Below are positions 10,135 to 19,186 of a stretch of DNA of 64,000 nucleotides, piece after piece. The translations under genes and the position numbers were made by a program. Source of the stretch: Bacteroides sp. (lineage in GTDB: Bacteria; Bacteroidota; Bacteroidia; Bacteroidales; Bacteroidaceae). The notes beneath the pieces were generated by a model. That model was given only the letters and a program-made list of their open reading frames with translations. It was not told the origin of the DNA and searched no databases. The stretch's first letter is position 1. Every line of letters starts with the position of its first letter. Location of the stretch: assembly GCA_022648295.1 (NCBI GenBank), contig JALCME010000007.1, forward strand, positions 62,001 through 126,000. Reading direction: 5' to 3'.

Positions 10135-13100
10135 TCAATCTATCAATAAAGGGAACAAAAGTTGTTCCGGTAAATTCGTTTTCGAGGTCGGTACATTCTC
10201 AAAAAGGCGGTTACTATAATTGTTCTGTGCAACGTAAGGCACCCCCAATACATTCGGCGAGGGCGGACCAAACTGCATTCCCTGATTCGGAGCACCCGGT
10301 ACCCTTTCCACACGAGCTTGGTCTGGAGCCCATGGATTACCCGAAGCATCCACCGCCGCACATCCGTCGTACACAATGGCATTGTTCGCCAGGCTATTTT
10401 GATCGGAAGCAATCACATGATAATCAAAATGATGTACATCCCATACAGCATTTCCGCCAAGTGGCTTAATGTAAGCCGTATTCACTTTAGTATGCTGAGG
10501 TCCCCAAAAAGCCACCGGAAATAAATCGCCACCCCAGATATTCCCCAAGATCACCAACGCCGTGGCACACTCACTACACTCCATAAATTGATCCCCCGGA
10601 TTCTGCATATCCACCAATAAACGACTCAAATGGAAAGTCCAAGCATTATTTTGGTTCCCCAAATAAAATCCCTGGGCATATTTCACTCCCGAATGATACA
10701 AGCTATTCGTGATCTGTTGTAGTGCATTCTGTAAAACCAGAGCATTCTGCATCCACAACACTCCCCGGTCGAATGCATCCGACCAGGGCCATTGCCGAGG
10801 TTGCCCTGCATCCTGGGCCCAAGGTGCATGAGGCATTGCATCCGTCAGATACACCGTATGTACACTCACTCCCATCAGTGTCCATATTCCCGTCCGGATA
10901 TCCTGATACTGCCAGGTCCACGTAACCTGATACCGCCCCATGGCCGTACCCGGTATGTTCTGATTCACCAGCGCCAGACTCACTTCACCAGACTGACACA
11001 ACAGAAAGTTCACCGGAGTTGACGGAATATCCCCCAGGAAGTTACCCTGTTGCGCCACCGCCCGGACATTCACCGTATAGCTCAAGATGGAATCAATGCG
11101 GAAACGCGTTTTCACCACAGGTACCGCAACCGTTGCCTTGCAATACGCCACTGGATCACTCTCCCCGTTCACCCACTCCGGACGGCTTACCTCATCATTA
11201 TAATTTTTACGGATATTCAAAGCTGAGTTGTCCGAGCGGTTCAGATTATGATTAAAGCGGATCTCCCTTAGCATTACCCGCGGTAACGGCAGACAAGTCT
11301 TCACAAACGTCACATACGCTATGCCAAAGGTCACAGCCGTTGCCGCCAGCGATGCAATCGTGTCGACCCAACCCGCACCCAGGAAGGTCAACACCACTTT
11401 CGCCAGGAAACGTAACAAAGCCCAGAAACCTAAAGTCACAATCATCTTCAACAATTCCTTCAACAATCCCAGCCCCGACAAGTCCTTGCCCAACTGGAAC
11501 ACTTGCGCTCCCTTCAGCTCCGTGCCAGCCCCCATCAATGCAACCACCGAAGCCAGCGGTAAAATTTCGGTCACAATATAATTCACCGCTTTCGTATTCA
11601 ATTTCGTTTTTATACCGAACAAAGCACTCACCATCCCTGCAATCAGGATGAACACTAACTCCACCCGTTTCATTGTACACTCATCCACTTCCGTCGCGGC
11701 ACAGCGGTACACCACCTGCGATTCCCCCTGATAATGAGCCAGCATCACATAATCACCTCCCATCTGATGATGAGTCACACCCAACAACACATGCCGGTTT
11801 CCAACCCGTTCCGCACGCCGTTGAGTTAGCAATCCTCTTTGCTTCCCTGTCAACTTCACTCCCAGAACCAGTTCCAGCATCGCCGTTTCATCATCCGCCA
11901 GCACACCCAGCAACTCTTTATGCCGACGGTCCACCTCAGCCAGATCCACCGTTTTCCGTGTCCGCTTAATCCAGTCATCGTCCACTCCAAAATCCACAGC
12001 TACCGGAACCTCCTCCGTAAAACCCTTTGGTGCGGGCAGCAACAACTCCTCATAAGAAGCATTATCGCAAAGCGCCACCGCCACCCCCGAAGTCTCACTC
12101 CTCACTGGGCGGTTAGTAAAATCGAACGCTTCCGCCAGTCCCGTACTGTCAATCTCCGGCGGTTCCTCCGTCCGCGCCTTCATCTCATCCGGATTCAGAG
12201 CCACCTTCCAGATCTCCATCCGGCTGATATAACCCTGAAACGTATTCTTTCCAGTAGGACGTCCGCACTCCAGCATTCCCCCTATCAATACATTTCCATC
12301 CTCCTGAGGCATCAGGATCGGTCCTGCTTCCACTTCGCTATCCAAGTTTCCGTTGATGTACAGCCGAAGATGCTCCCCGTCGTAAGTACACCCTACCGAT
12401 ACCCATTCCCCACCGTTTACCAGCCCGGTCGATACCGCCCAATTTCTCGTGTCTGAGTCCGATCCTCTCAAGGCCCTCAAGTGATACCCTCCGGCCTGCG
12501 TGTCGTACATCAGGAATAAAGCAATGCCCGAATCCAGGTTATTATCCCCGTTACTCATCAAAGCCATACATGGGCTGATCCCCGTCACATAAATCCGCGC
12601 ATGTACCGTATACGGATCAATCTGCCGCCCGCCCGGATTCAACGCCCGGCTATTCGTGGGCAACGCATAAGCCGTTCCCCTGAGTAACATCGCCGGACAT
12701 GCCTCATGCATCTCCGCACCCCCTTCCAACTCCACCGTCGACGCTACGGACTCATGATCCACCGGAGGGTTACAACTAAAATCCACATCCGCCACTGGTG
12801 TCGCCGAAGTCACCGTCCCGAACATCTCCTCCAAAATATCCGAACCATTAAGAGCCACCTCATAAATCTTCAGACTACGCAACCTTCCGTCCATATCCGA
12901 CCCGATCCTCCAACTCCCCGTTTCCGGGGGCACTATAACTGAAGCCGCTGTACATCCCGCCGTAATGCCATCGACAAAAAAACGTACGAACGAAAGATCA
13001 TACGTCACCGCCACATGATGCCATTCGAGCCGGTCCACCGGAGTATTCGCATCCGAGCAAAACGTCACCCCACCCGCAAAGGACAGACACAAACACCCGT

Positions 13101-13284
13101 TGTCAATCCCCCAATCCATTACCCCATCCTTATGCAAGATAGAAATGCCCTTTCCCATCCCGTTCAGCTTTAACCAGGCCTCCAGCGTAAACGCCTCCGA
13201 AGCCGAAGGAGAAAAGTTAAGTCCGTTGCAAGCCGCATAACCGCCTGACGGCACCGTCAATGCCACATAACCCGCATTTTTCAT
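10135..13284 (-). CDS. Large multidomain protein: two LamG-like domains, four-helix membrane block and possible Cys-His-Asp C-terminal domain
   Basis: A 1049-residue protein without an N-terminal signal peptide. Residues about 10-165 and 225-390 resemble two LamG/concanavalin-A-like lectin domains, each with the WHHVAVTYD or WVSVGCTYDG type strand followed by an FVDG or YING turn and a late WRIGSDMDGRLRSLKIYE-type strand. Hydrophobic segments lie at about 544-557, 566-587, 614-636 and 640-660. After an extended beta region (about 690-830), the C-terminal part has C903 and C906 in an ECSECATAL helix, H956 in WDVHHFDYH, and D973 in AIVYDG. That order and spacing resembles a papain- or transglutaminase-like triad. 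The high GC content sets the gene apart from the flanking core genes. It is the middle gene of a three-gene cassette. LamG similarity is fairly secure; enzymatic function and target are inference. Confidence 0.8.
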   Translation of the reverse strand: MKNAGYVALTVPSGGYAACNGLNFSPSASEAFTLEAWLKLNGMGKGISILHKDGVMDWGIDNGCLCLSFAGGVTFCSDANTPVDRLEWHHVAVTYDLSFVRFFVDGITAGCTAASVIVPPETGSWRIGSDMDGRLRSLKIYEVALNGSDILEEMFGTVTSATPVADVDFSCNPPVDHESVASTVELEGGAEMHEACPAMLLRGTAYALPTNSRALNPGGRQIDPYTVHARIYVTGISPCMALMSNGDNNLDSGIALFLMYDTQAGGYHLRALRGSDSDTRNWAVSTGLVNGGEWVSVGCTYDGEHLRLYINGNLDSEVEAGPILMPQEDGNVLIGGMLECGRPTGKNTFQGYISRMEIWKVALNPDEMKARTEEPPEIDSTGLAEAFDFTNRPVRSETSGVAVALCDNASYEELLLPAPKGFTEEVPVAVDFGVDDDWIKRTRKTVDLAEVDRRHKELLGVLADDETAMLELVLGVKLTGKQRGLLTQRRAERVGNRHVLLGVTHHQMGGDYVMLAHYQGESQVVYRCAATEVDECTMKRVELVFILIAGMVSALFGIKTKLNTKAVNYIVTEILPLASVVALMGAGTELKGAQVFQLGKDLSGLGLLKELLKMIVTLGFWALLRFLAKVVLTFLGAGWVDTIASLAATAVTFGIAYVTFVKTCLPLPRVMLREIRFNHNLNRSDNSALNIRKNYNDEVSRPEWVNGESDPVAYCKATVAVPVVKTRFRIDSILSYTVNVRAVAQQGNFLGDIPSTPVNFLLCQSGEVSLALVNQNIPGTAMGRYQVTWTWQYQDIRTGIWTLMGVSVHTVYLTDAMPHAPWAQDAGQPRQWPWSDAFDRGVLWMQNALVLQNALQQITNSLYHSGVKYAQGFYLGNQNNAWTFHLSRLLVDMQNPGDQFMECSECATALVILGNIWGGDLFPVAFWGPQHTKVNTAYIKPLGGNAVWDVHHFDYHVIASDQNSLANNAIVYDGCAAVDASGNPWAPDQARVERVPGAPNQGMQFGPPSPNVLGVPYVAQNNYSNRLFENVPTSKTNLPEQLLFPLLID

Positions 13285-13304
13285 AAAGATATCTATTATT
13301 CAAG

Positions 13305-14291
13305 TTAATCCATCACCCGTGTGGAACACTCCCCCACCTTAATCAGCCTTCCCTCGCTTCGGAACAGATGCGGAGCATTCACAGGCACGCCGAGCAAAGT
13401 CATGGGCACGGAATGTTTAAAGGCCACGCCCTCCACCGATTCCGAAACATAGAACACCACCCTCAGCGTCGCCCCGGTAGGCCATCCCGCTTCCGAAGGC
13501 AGAAAAATACTCGTCGTCAGGTAAGCCGAAATACCCGGCGGAACGATACACCCCACGGGAAACTGTGTCATATCCTGCACCGTCGTCACCTGACGCGATT
13601 CACATAGTCCGATTGCGGCACACTTCACCTGTACCTGTGTACCCACCGGAAATCGGCCCACCAACTGAATGTTAAACGTTCCCACACGTTCCTCCGTAGA
13701 ACTCGGATTCGAGAATTCGCTGATCTGGTCAAAGTCCGTCCGTCTGCCGCCCAGCGTTCGGAAGTTCCTCAGACAGATGTGCGTATTACCCTGCATCCAC
13801 ACTACGAATTCACTGTACGAAGCAAAGCTATCCGGAATGTCAGGTGTCCCCGCGTCTTTGAGCACATAACCCACATGGCAATAATTCCCCATTGATTTGG
13901 CATTAAAGATGAACGGCTCCTTCACCACCCCTATTTCCCCCGGAGCTATAGGCATTGTTTCAATCACCGGTTCCCCTTTGGCCGAGCATACCCGGTTATT
14001 CTTCCACCTTGAAGGGGTCATAAACAACGATGCATTCGAAGCATACAAATGCACGTACGCAGTCAGGGTATCAGTCGTTGACAGATTTTTCACCCGCGCA
14101 TAAATAAAATTAACCCCCGATCCCCGGTCAATGGACTGGTTCACATCCTGGTTATAATTTGCCTTAAAGAAATTCTGCGGATCCGCCACCTGATCATGAA
14201 CAATCAGATCGGGAGAAGAGCAATAACTACCCGGTGAAGGGATCTGCCCCTGATCGGACAAACTATCCCTCATTAAAAGAACTTTATTCAT
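13305..14291 (-). CDS. Hypothetical protein with Ig-like/CARDB-like beta domains, first gene of the LamG cassette
   Basis: A 328-residue protein with no signal peptide or membrane helix. The N-terminal half contains SSPDLIVHDQVADPQNFF and an NFIYARVKNLSTTDTL strand pair, the pattern of CARDB/Ig-like beta-sandwich adhesion modules, in which RVKNLS-type strands are typical. The second half looks like another beta-sandwich (residues about 190-310). It starts the cassette, ends 20 bp before the LamG gene and shares its high GC content. It may be a structural or binding partner of the LamG protein. No specific family could be named with certainty. Confidence 0.7.
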   Translation of the reverse strand: MNKVLLMRDSLSDQGQIPSPGSYCSSPDLIVHDQVADPQNFFKANYNQDVNQSIDRGSGVNFIYARVKNLSTTDTLTAYVHLYASNASLFMTPSRWKNNRVCSAKGEPVIETMPIAPGEIGVVKEPFIFNAKSMGNYCHVGYVLKDAGTPDIPDSFASYSEFVVWMQGNTHICLRNFRTLGGRRTDFDQISEFSNPSSTEERVGTFNIQLVGRFPVGTQVQVKCAAIGLCESRQVTTVQDMTQFPVGCIVPPGISAYLTTSIFLPSEAGWPTGATLRVVFYVSESVEGVAFKHSVPMTLLGVPVNAPHLFRSEGRLIKVGECSTRVMD

Positions 14292-14489
14292 ATTACTTAT
14301 AATATTCAGTTATTTAATCTTTTAAGACTCTCAAATATAATAAACTATTATTTCAAAAATTCTTATTATCAATCTAGAATTCAGCATTTATAATTCTTTA
14401 ACAATACAAAAAAGAATGATCTTTTCCATCCTATAAAATCCTTTCGTATTTTGCTCTTACCATAAATTATTATGCCCTTACAATAAAAG

Positions 14490-14530
14490 GACAAGCTCTT
14501 GGCAAACATAGCATTAGCCAAGAGCTTGTC
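14490..14530 (-). terminator. Perfect 14 bp inverted repeat, terminator-like
   Basis: Arms at 14490-14503 (gacaagctcttggc) and 14517-14530 are perfectly complementary, with a 13-base loop. Read on the minus strand the hairpin is followed by cttttattg, a weak T-rich tail, so it could terminate minus-strand transcription. No gene feeding it from the minus side is evident before the dnaB end at 15282, so it may terminate dnaB or be a repeat element. Confidence 0.5.
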
Positions 14531-14651
14531 AATAGTTTCACCCACCTCGCATAAATACCGAATTTTGCAGATATTGGTATCTTTTGTGTCAAAATGCGAT
14601 TGGGCTATAAAAGCGGAAAAAGGCGTTTCCCGGACCTTTTTGTGAACGTTC

Positions 14652-14952
14652 AACAGTCAACAGTCATTAAGCGTCCCGCCGCGTACGACTATGACTAAAA
14701 ACAGCAGGTTATTCAGTTGTAAGCTAGCATATTATATCGTTTTTTTGTACTTGATTCCATTCCGTTTCCATACTGCGGACGGCATAAGAGTGAATGCAGC
14801 TTCATTATGGTTCCGCAACAAAATAAATCGGTACCTTCCTTTGCGTCAGATGGTACTATTTTAATATATATATATATTTACATTATATATCAATTTTATC
14901 TTTAGTAGTATATGCAGCGGGACGCTTAAGTGAATGCTGAATGTTGACTGTT
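14652..14952. repeat. MITE-like element with imperfect terminal inverted repeats
   Basis: The left end (14652-14679) and the right end (14917-14952) are inverted copies of each other: both contain aacagtcaaca at the outer side and aagcgtcccgc at the inner side, with 8 extra bases between the two blocks in the right copy. The roughly 240 bp interior has no open frame of note and includes an AT-rich tract. Size and structure fit a miniature inverted-repeat transposable element or a large structured repeat. No target-site duplication was identified. Confidence 0.5.
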
Positions 14953-15281
14953 AAAAAACAGATTTCCAGACTCCTATATTTTTTATAAAATTATGATTAA
15001 CAGAATATTACAGAAAACAGAATATCCACACGTCACATTCACCCCTCATATCCCGCAAAACATGGCACAGTAAATTATTTGCAATTATAACACGCTGATA
15101 TCATGACACCACATGCTTTACCTTGGCTTTAATATATAGCCACAGATTCGACGGTAGTCAAACGTTTCTTTGCCATCCGTATTTTAAGTTTATCTCCGTT
15201 TTGATCGCCAAACCTCTTCTTACAGGGAATACTTAAAAAACACGAAAAAGCTTTCATACATAAAAGAAGACCACAAATAAT

Positions 15282-16844
15282 TTAAAAAGGCAACGGTCCG
15301 TCGTTCCCTGCTCCACCAAACGGATTATCAGCGTGAGAAGGAAAATCAACAGGGGGAGGGGGAACGCCCTCCTTCGATGGAGCATTCATTTTAGACCCAA
15401 ATGTTGCTCCGCCATTTTCATCGGAAGAAGGTAAAATCATGTCATCCTCCGGGTTTTGGAAACGAGTATATTGCCCAATGAAACGCAAGCGGACATCACC
15501 AACAGCACCATTACGGTGCTTGGCTATAATAATTTCCGCCATACCACGAAGGTCTTGCCCATCGGACGACTGGTAGATTTTATAATATTCGGGACGGTGG
15601 ATGAAACAGACCATATCGGCATCTTGTTCAATGGCTCCCGATTCACGTAAATCACTTAACTGGGGCCGCTTTCCTTCCTCTCCTTCACGGTTTTCCACAC
15701 CACGATTCAACTGTGATAAGGCTATAATAGGTATGTTCAACTCTTTTGCCAGCCCTTTCAATGAACGAGATATCGTACTGACTTCTTCCTGACGGCTACC
15801 GAATGACATTCCACTCGCATTCATCAACTGAAGGTAGTCGATTATAACAATCTTCACCCCATGTTCGCGCACCAACCGACGGGCTTTCGTCCGAAGTTCA
15901 AATACAGACAAAGAAGGGGTATCGTCCACATATAGCGGGGCATCAAGCAGATCACGCAACTTATAATCCAATTGCTGCCATTCATAGTCGGCCAATTGTC
16001 CGCTTTTAATCTTTTCACTTGGAATTTCACAGACATTGGATATTAAACGGTTCACCAACTGAACGTTACTCATTTCCAAAGAGAACAAAGCTACCGGATT
16101 GTGAAAGTTCACCGCAATGTTCTTTGCCATGGAAAGCACAAAGGCTGTTTTACCCATGGCCGGACGGGCAGCTATAACAATAAGGTCGGAATTTTGCCAA
16201 CCGGAAGTAATTTTATCCAATTTGGTAAATCCACTTTCCAGTCCGCTCAAACCGTCGGTACGGGCAGCAGCCTTTTGAATCATTTTATACGCCTCAGCAA
16301 TGACCGGATTGATCTGTGTATAATCCTTTTTCATGTTTTGCTGAGATATCTCGAAGAGCTTTCCTTCGGCCTCCTGCATCAGATCATCCACATCGAGCGT
16401 TTCATCAAAAGCCTTGCTTTGGATATTGCTCGAAAATGTAATCAGTTCCCGAGCTAAAGCCTTCTGAGCTATAATTCGGGCATGATATTCGATATGCGCA
16501 GAAGAAGCGACCTTGCTACTTAATTGAGTGATATAAAAAGGACCACCCACTTCTTCCAATTCACCACGTTTGGATAATTGTTCCTTTACGGTAAGAATAT
16601 CCACCGGTTGTTGATTGATTGCAAGATCGGTAATAGCAGAATAAATTAACTGATGCTTATGCTCATAAAAAGATTCGGGACGAAGTATTTCACTCACTAA
16701 AGAATAAGCGTCTTTTTCTATCATCAAAGCACCTAAAACAGCTTCTTCCAACTCCGTTGCCTGAGGTTGAATACGCCCATAATCGGTTACAGGTTGCACT
16801 TTGGTTTTAGTGTTACTGCGGGGTGTTCTTCTTTGTTCTGCCAT
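15282..16844 (-). CDS. dnaB: Replicative DNA helicase DnaB
   Basis: A protein of about 520 residues with the N-terminal DnaB domain (LEEAVLGALMIEKDAYSLV near the start) that contacts DnaG primase, and a C-terminal RecA-like ATPase domain with the Walker A motif AARPAMGKTAF and the EQDADMVCFIHRPEYY region. It unwinds the replication fork as a hexamer in the cytoplasm. The frame is open to an ATG at 16880, but a TAnnTTTG -7 box at 16866-16873 would place the transcription start below that codon, so the ATG at 16844 (MAEQRRTPRS) is preferred. The C-terminus is Pro/Gly-rich. No intein insertion was seen. It diverges from ispE. Confidence 0.96.
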   Translation of the reverse strand: MAEQRRTPRSNTKTKVQPVTDYGRIQPQATELEEAVLGALMIEKDAYSLVSEILRPESFYEHKHQLIYSAITDLAINQQPVDILTVKEQLSKRGELEEVGGPFYITQLSSKVASSAHIEYHARIIAQKALARELITFSSNIQSKAFDETLDVDDLMQEAEGKLFEISQQNMKKDYTQINPVIAEAYKMIQKAAARTDGLSGLESGFTKLDKITSGWQNSDLIVIAARPAMGKTAFVLSMAKNIAVNFHNPVALFSLEMSNVQLVNRLISNVCEIPSEKIKSGQLADYEWQQLDYKLRDLLDAPLYVDDTPSLSVFELRTKARRLVREHGVKIVIIDYLQLMNASGMSFGSRQEEVSTISRSLKGLAKELNIPIIALSQLNRGVENREGEEGKRPQLSDLRESGAIEQDADMVCFIHRPEYYKIYQSSDGQDLRGMAEIIIAKHRNGAVGDVRLRFIGQYTRFQNPEDDMILPSSDENGGATFGSKMNAPSKEGVPPPPVDFPSHADNPFGGAGNDGPLPF

Positions 16845-16865
16845 CAATCCATAAATTAGGGAAGA

Positions 16866-16873
16866 CAAAGATA
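16866..16873 (-). promoter_or_regulatory. -7 promoter box (TATCTTTG) upstream of dnaB
   Basis: CAAAGATA on the plus strand reads TATCTTTG on the minus strand, matching the Bacteroides -7 consensus TAnnTTTG. No good -33 partner is visible. It supports the dnaB start at 16844. Confidence 0.5.
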
Positions 16874-16916
16874 CATTCATTCTTTGTTTTTACCCCACCT
16901 ATTCCTTATTATTTAT

Positions 16917-16924
16917 TAACTTTG
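16917..16924 (+). promoter_or_regulatory. -7 promoter box (TAACTTTG) upstream of ispE
   Basis: TAACTTTG matches the TAnnTTTG consensus and lies about 55 bp before the GTG start of ispE. A clear -33 element at the right distance was not found. Confidence 0.45.
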
Positions 16925-16978
16925 TATCCACAATTTGCTGTTAATCGCTGAATATTAAAATATAAAACCAATATCATC

Positions 16979-17815
16979 GTGATTACATTTCCGAATGCCA
17001 AAATCAATTTAGGTCTTAACATCGTAGAAAAACGACCTGACGGATACCACAATCTAGAAACAGTATTCTATCCGATTCCATTGGAAGATGCTCTTGAAAT
17101 TCATACACTAAATCATCAATCGGAAAAAAACGAAAACAAATGTATACTCAAGCAATCAGGTATAAAAATTTCCGGGAATCCGGAAACAAATCTAGTAGTC
17201 AAGGCATACCGTTTATTAGACGAACAATTCCACCTACCTCCCGTTGAATTCCACTTATTTAAGCATATTCCGTCGGGAGCTGGTCTGGGAGGAGGATCAG
17301 CGGATGCTGCTTCCACCCTTAAACTACTAAATGACAAGTTTGAATTGGAATTGACCTATGAAGAACTGGAAGAATTTGCCGGTCGACTTGGAGCCGATTG
17401 TGCCTTTTTTATTTCCAATTCTCCCGTATACGCAGAAGGAATAGGCAATATTTTCTTTCCTATTACCTTATCTCTAAAAGATTATCAGATAATAATTATA
17501 AAACCGGATATTTTTGTTTCCACCCGAGAGGCTTTTGCTAAAATAACTCCCCGGCACCCGGAAAGGTCATTAAAAGAAATCATCAGACTTCCTGTGGAGC
17601 AGTGGAAAGAAACAATGGTGAACGATTTTGAAGCAAGCGTATTTTCGGCGTTTCCCGCTATCGGAGAAATAAAAGAAGAATTATATCGGCAGGGGGCCCT
17701 ATACGCCTCAATGAGTGGCTCCGGCTCGTCTGTCTTCGGAATTTTCCCATTGAACGTCGAACTACCCAAAACTGCTTTTAAAGAAGAAAAAGCTATCTTC
17801 AGATTTAACTTATAG
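16979..17815 (+). CDS. ispE: 4-diphosphocytidyl-2-C-methyl-D-erythritol kinase IspE
   Basis: A 278-residue GHMP kinase of the non-mevalonate (MEP) isoprenoid pathway; it phosphorylates CDP-methylerythritol in the cytosol. The N-terminal [20 protein letters not shown] is diagnostic for IspE, the ATP-binding glycine-rich loop [14 protein letters not shown] is near residue 98, and the third GHMP motif [15 protein letters not shown] is near the C-terminus. The frame begins at a GTG; no upstream ATG fits. It is divergent from dnaB and followed by two tandem hairpins. Confidence 0.96.
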   Translation: MITFPNAKINLGLNIVEKRPDGYHNLETVFYPIPLEDALEIHTLNHQSEKNENKCILKQSGIKISGNPETNLVVKAYRLLDEQFHLPPVEFHLFKHIPSGAGLGGGSADAASTLKLLNDKFELELTYEELEEFAGRLGADCAFFISNSPVYAEGIGNIFFPITLSLKDYQIIIIKPDIFVSTREAFAKITPRHPERSLKEIIRLPVEQWKETMVNDFEASVFSAFPAIGEIKEELYRQGALYASMSGSGSSVFGIFPLNVELPKTAFKEEKAIFRFNL

Positions 17816-17857
17816 TTAGCCCCAAAGCATCATCAAATTCGAACATTTTTTGAGACT

Positions 17858-17890
17858 TCTCCTAAAGGAACAACTTGTTCCTTTAGGAGA
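17858..17890. terminator. Strong hairpin downstream of ispE
   Basis: A perfect inverted repeat, tctcctaaaggaacaa against ttgttcctttaggaga, almost without a loop, immediately followed by aaaaataag on the plus strand. It probably acts as a terminator or as the upper half of a double terminator. Confidence 0.65.
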
Positions 17891-17892
17891 AA

Positions 17893-17922
17893 AATAAGCC
17901 TTGTCTCTCGACAAGGCTTATT
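17893..17922. terminator. Second hairpin in the ispE-galE gap
   Basis: Arms aataagccttgtc (17893-17905) and gacaaggcttatt (17910-17922) are perfectly complementary with a 4-base loop. It starts 3 bases after the previous hairpin and may end transcripts from both convergent genes. Confidence 0.65.
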
Positions 17923-18118
17923 CACAACACAAACACAAAATAAAACACGACAAAACTACTATGTAATCTAACCTGTCGACACCAGAGAGGCATCCGTGCT
18001 ATCTATGGATATTCGCATAGACACAAGATAGATCAGGCTGATTAGCAAATATTAAACAAATGCAAAAATACATTTGTTTTTGTACATTTGTTAATTAAAG
18101 TAAAATATTCCATTTTTA

Positions 18119-19153
18119 TTATTGAATACCCTTCTCACGAAGTTTCAGCTGCCAATTCCATGCGGAACGTAAAGTATCTTCAATCGTTTCAACCGCTTTC
18201 CAGCCCAGCTCGTCATTAGCCAAAGCCGGGTCAGCCCATACTTTTTCAATATCCCCCGCACGACGGTTCACAATTTGATAATTCAATTTCACTCCTGTCG
18301 CCTTTTCGAAAGCATGAATCAATTCCAATACGGAAAGGCCACGCCCCGTACCTATATTAAAGACTTCCACTTTTTCCTTTTGCTTTTTATCCAGAATGCG
18401 GTGAATAGCAATCACATGCGCCTTTGCTAAATCGACAACATTGATAAAATCGCGAATACAAGAGCCATCAGGCGTATTATAATCATCGCCAAATACACTT
18501 AACTTCTCACGAATGCCAATAGCCGTCTGGGTAAGATAAGGAATCAAATTTTGCGGCACCCCGTTGGGCAATTCACCAAGTAATGCTGTAGGATGTGCCC
18601 CAATAGGATTGAAATAGCGTAATAAAATGGCATTAATAGGAGATCCCGAAGTCACCGTATCACGGATAATCTCTTCATTAATTTGCTTGGTATTTCCATA
18701 AGGAGACTCCGCTTTTTTAATAGGAGCTTTCTCGGTAACCGGCAATTGGTCCGGTTGTCCATAAACCGTACATGAAGAAGAAAAGACAATGCCTTCCACC
18801 CCATACTTAGGCATCAATTCAAGTAAATTAATTAACGATACAATATTATTACGATAATAGAGGAGCGGCTTCTGAACTGATTCGCCCACAGCTTTGCTAG
18901 CTGCAAAATGAATAATAGCTTTGATGCCTTTATATTTAGCAAACACGGCTTCAACACCCGCAAAATCCAGACAATCCAATTTTTCAAATGCAGGCCGGAT
19001 CCCCGATACCTCTTCAATATGATCGACTACATCTGCACTGGAATTTGAAAGATTATCAATAATGACTACATCATAGCCTGCATTTTGAAGCTCCACTACC
19101 GTATGAGAACCGATATAACCGGTTCCCCCGGTGACTAATATTTTGTCTTTCAT
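18119..19153 (-). CDS. galE: UDP-glucose 4-epimerase GalE
   Basis: A 344-residue short-chain dehydrogenase-type epimerase that interconverts UDP-glucose and UDP-galactose for sugar catabolism and surface polysaccharide synthesis. It begins with the NAD-binding motif VTGGTGYIGSHT, contains the catalytic Ser/Thr region SSSCTVYG and the YxxxK motif (YGNTK), and ends with the DPALANDELGWKA segment typical of GalE. It is transcribed toward ispE and has its own promoter just upstream (19187-19216), so it is probably monocistronic. Confidence 0.95.
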   Translation of the reverse strand: MKDKILVTGGTGYIGSHTVVELQNAGYDVVIIDNLSNSSADVVDHIEEVSGIRPAFEKLDCLDFAGVEAVFAKYKGIKAIIHFAASKAVGESVQKPLLYYRNNIVSLINLLELMPKYGVEGIVFSSSCTVYGQPDQLPVTEKAPIKKAESPYGNTKQINEEIIRDTVTSGSPINAILLRYFNPIGAHPTALLGELPNGVPQNLIPYLTQTAIGIREKLSVFGDDYNTPDGSCIRDFINVVDLAKAHVIAIHRILDKKQKEKVEVFNIGTGRGLSVLELIHAFEKATGVKLNYQIVNRRAGDIEKVWADPALANDELGWKAVETIEDTLRSAWNWQLKLREKGIQ

Positions 19154-19186
19154 CTATTATATATTTTTAGTTATAATTCGAAACCA

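Larger units (their letters stand above)
14292..15281. other. Non-coding region with hairpin and inverted-repeat element
   Basis: About 990 bp without a convincing gene. It holds a perfect 14 bp inverted repeat at 14490-14530 and a MITE-like element bounded by inverted repeats at 14652-14952, both listed separately. A 90-codon open frame on the minus strand (14381-14653) crosses the hairpin and is not considered a gene. The 15000-15281 part shows nothing recognisable. Confidence 0.6.
17816..18118. other. Intergenic region between convergent ispE and galE
   Basis: A 303 bp gap containing two adjacent perfect hairpins (17858-17890 and 17893-17922). The rest, toward galE, is AT-rich with no visible gene. 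Confidence 0.6.

Noticed and set aside
9705..10469. 254-codon open frame on the plus strand
   Set aside because: It lies antisense to the LamG cassette genes. Long antisense frames are common in GC-rich coding sequence and it has no domain or signal.
11252..11680. 142-codon minus-strand frame
   Set aside because: It lies inside the LamG gene in another frame; the larger frame has coherent domains.
9618..14291. Phage or contractile injection system
   Set aside because: No tail, sheath, baseplate or spike protein is visible; only a possible effector-like gene. The link to such a system remains a hypothesis.
14381..14653. 90-codon minus-strand open frame
   Set aside because: It runs through the perfect hairpin at 14490-14530 and abuts the MITE-like element. 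No recognised family, so treated as non-coding.
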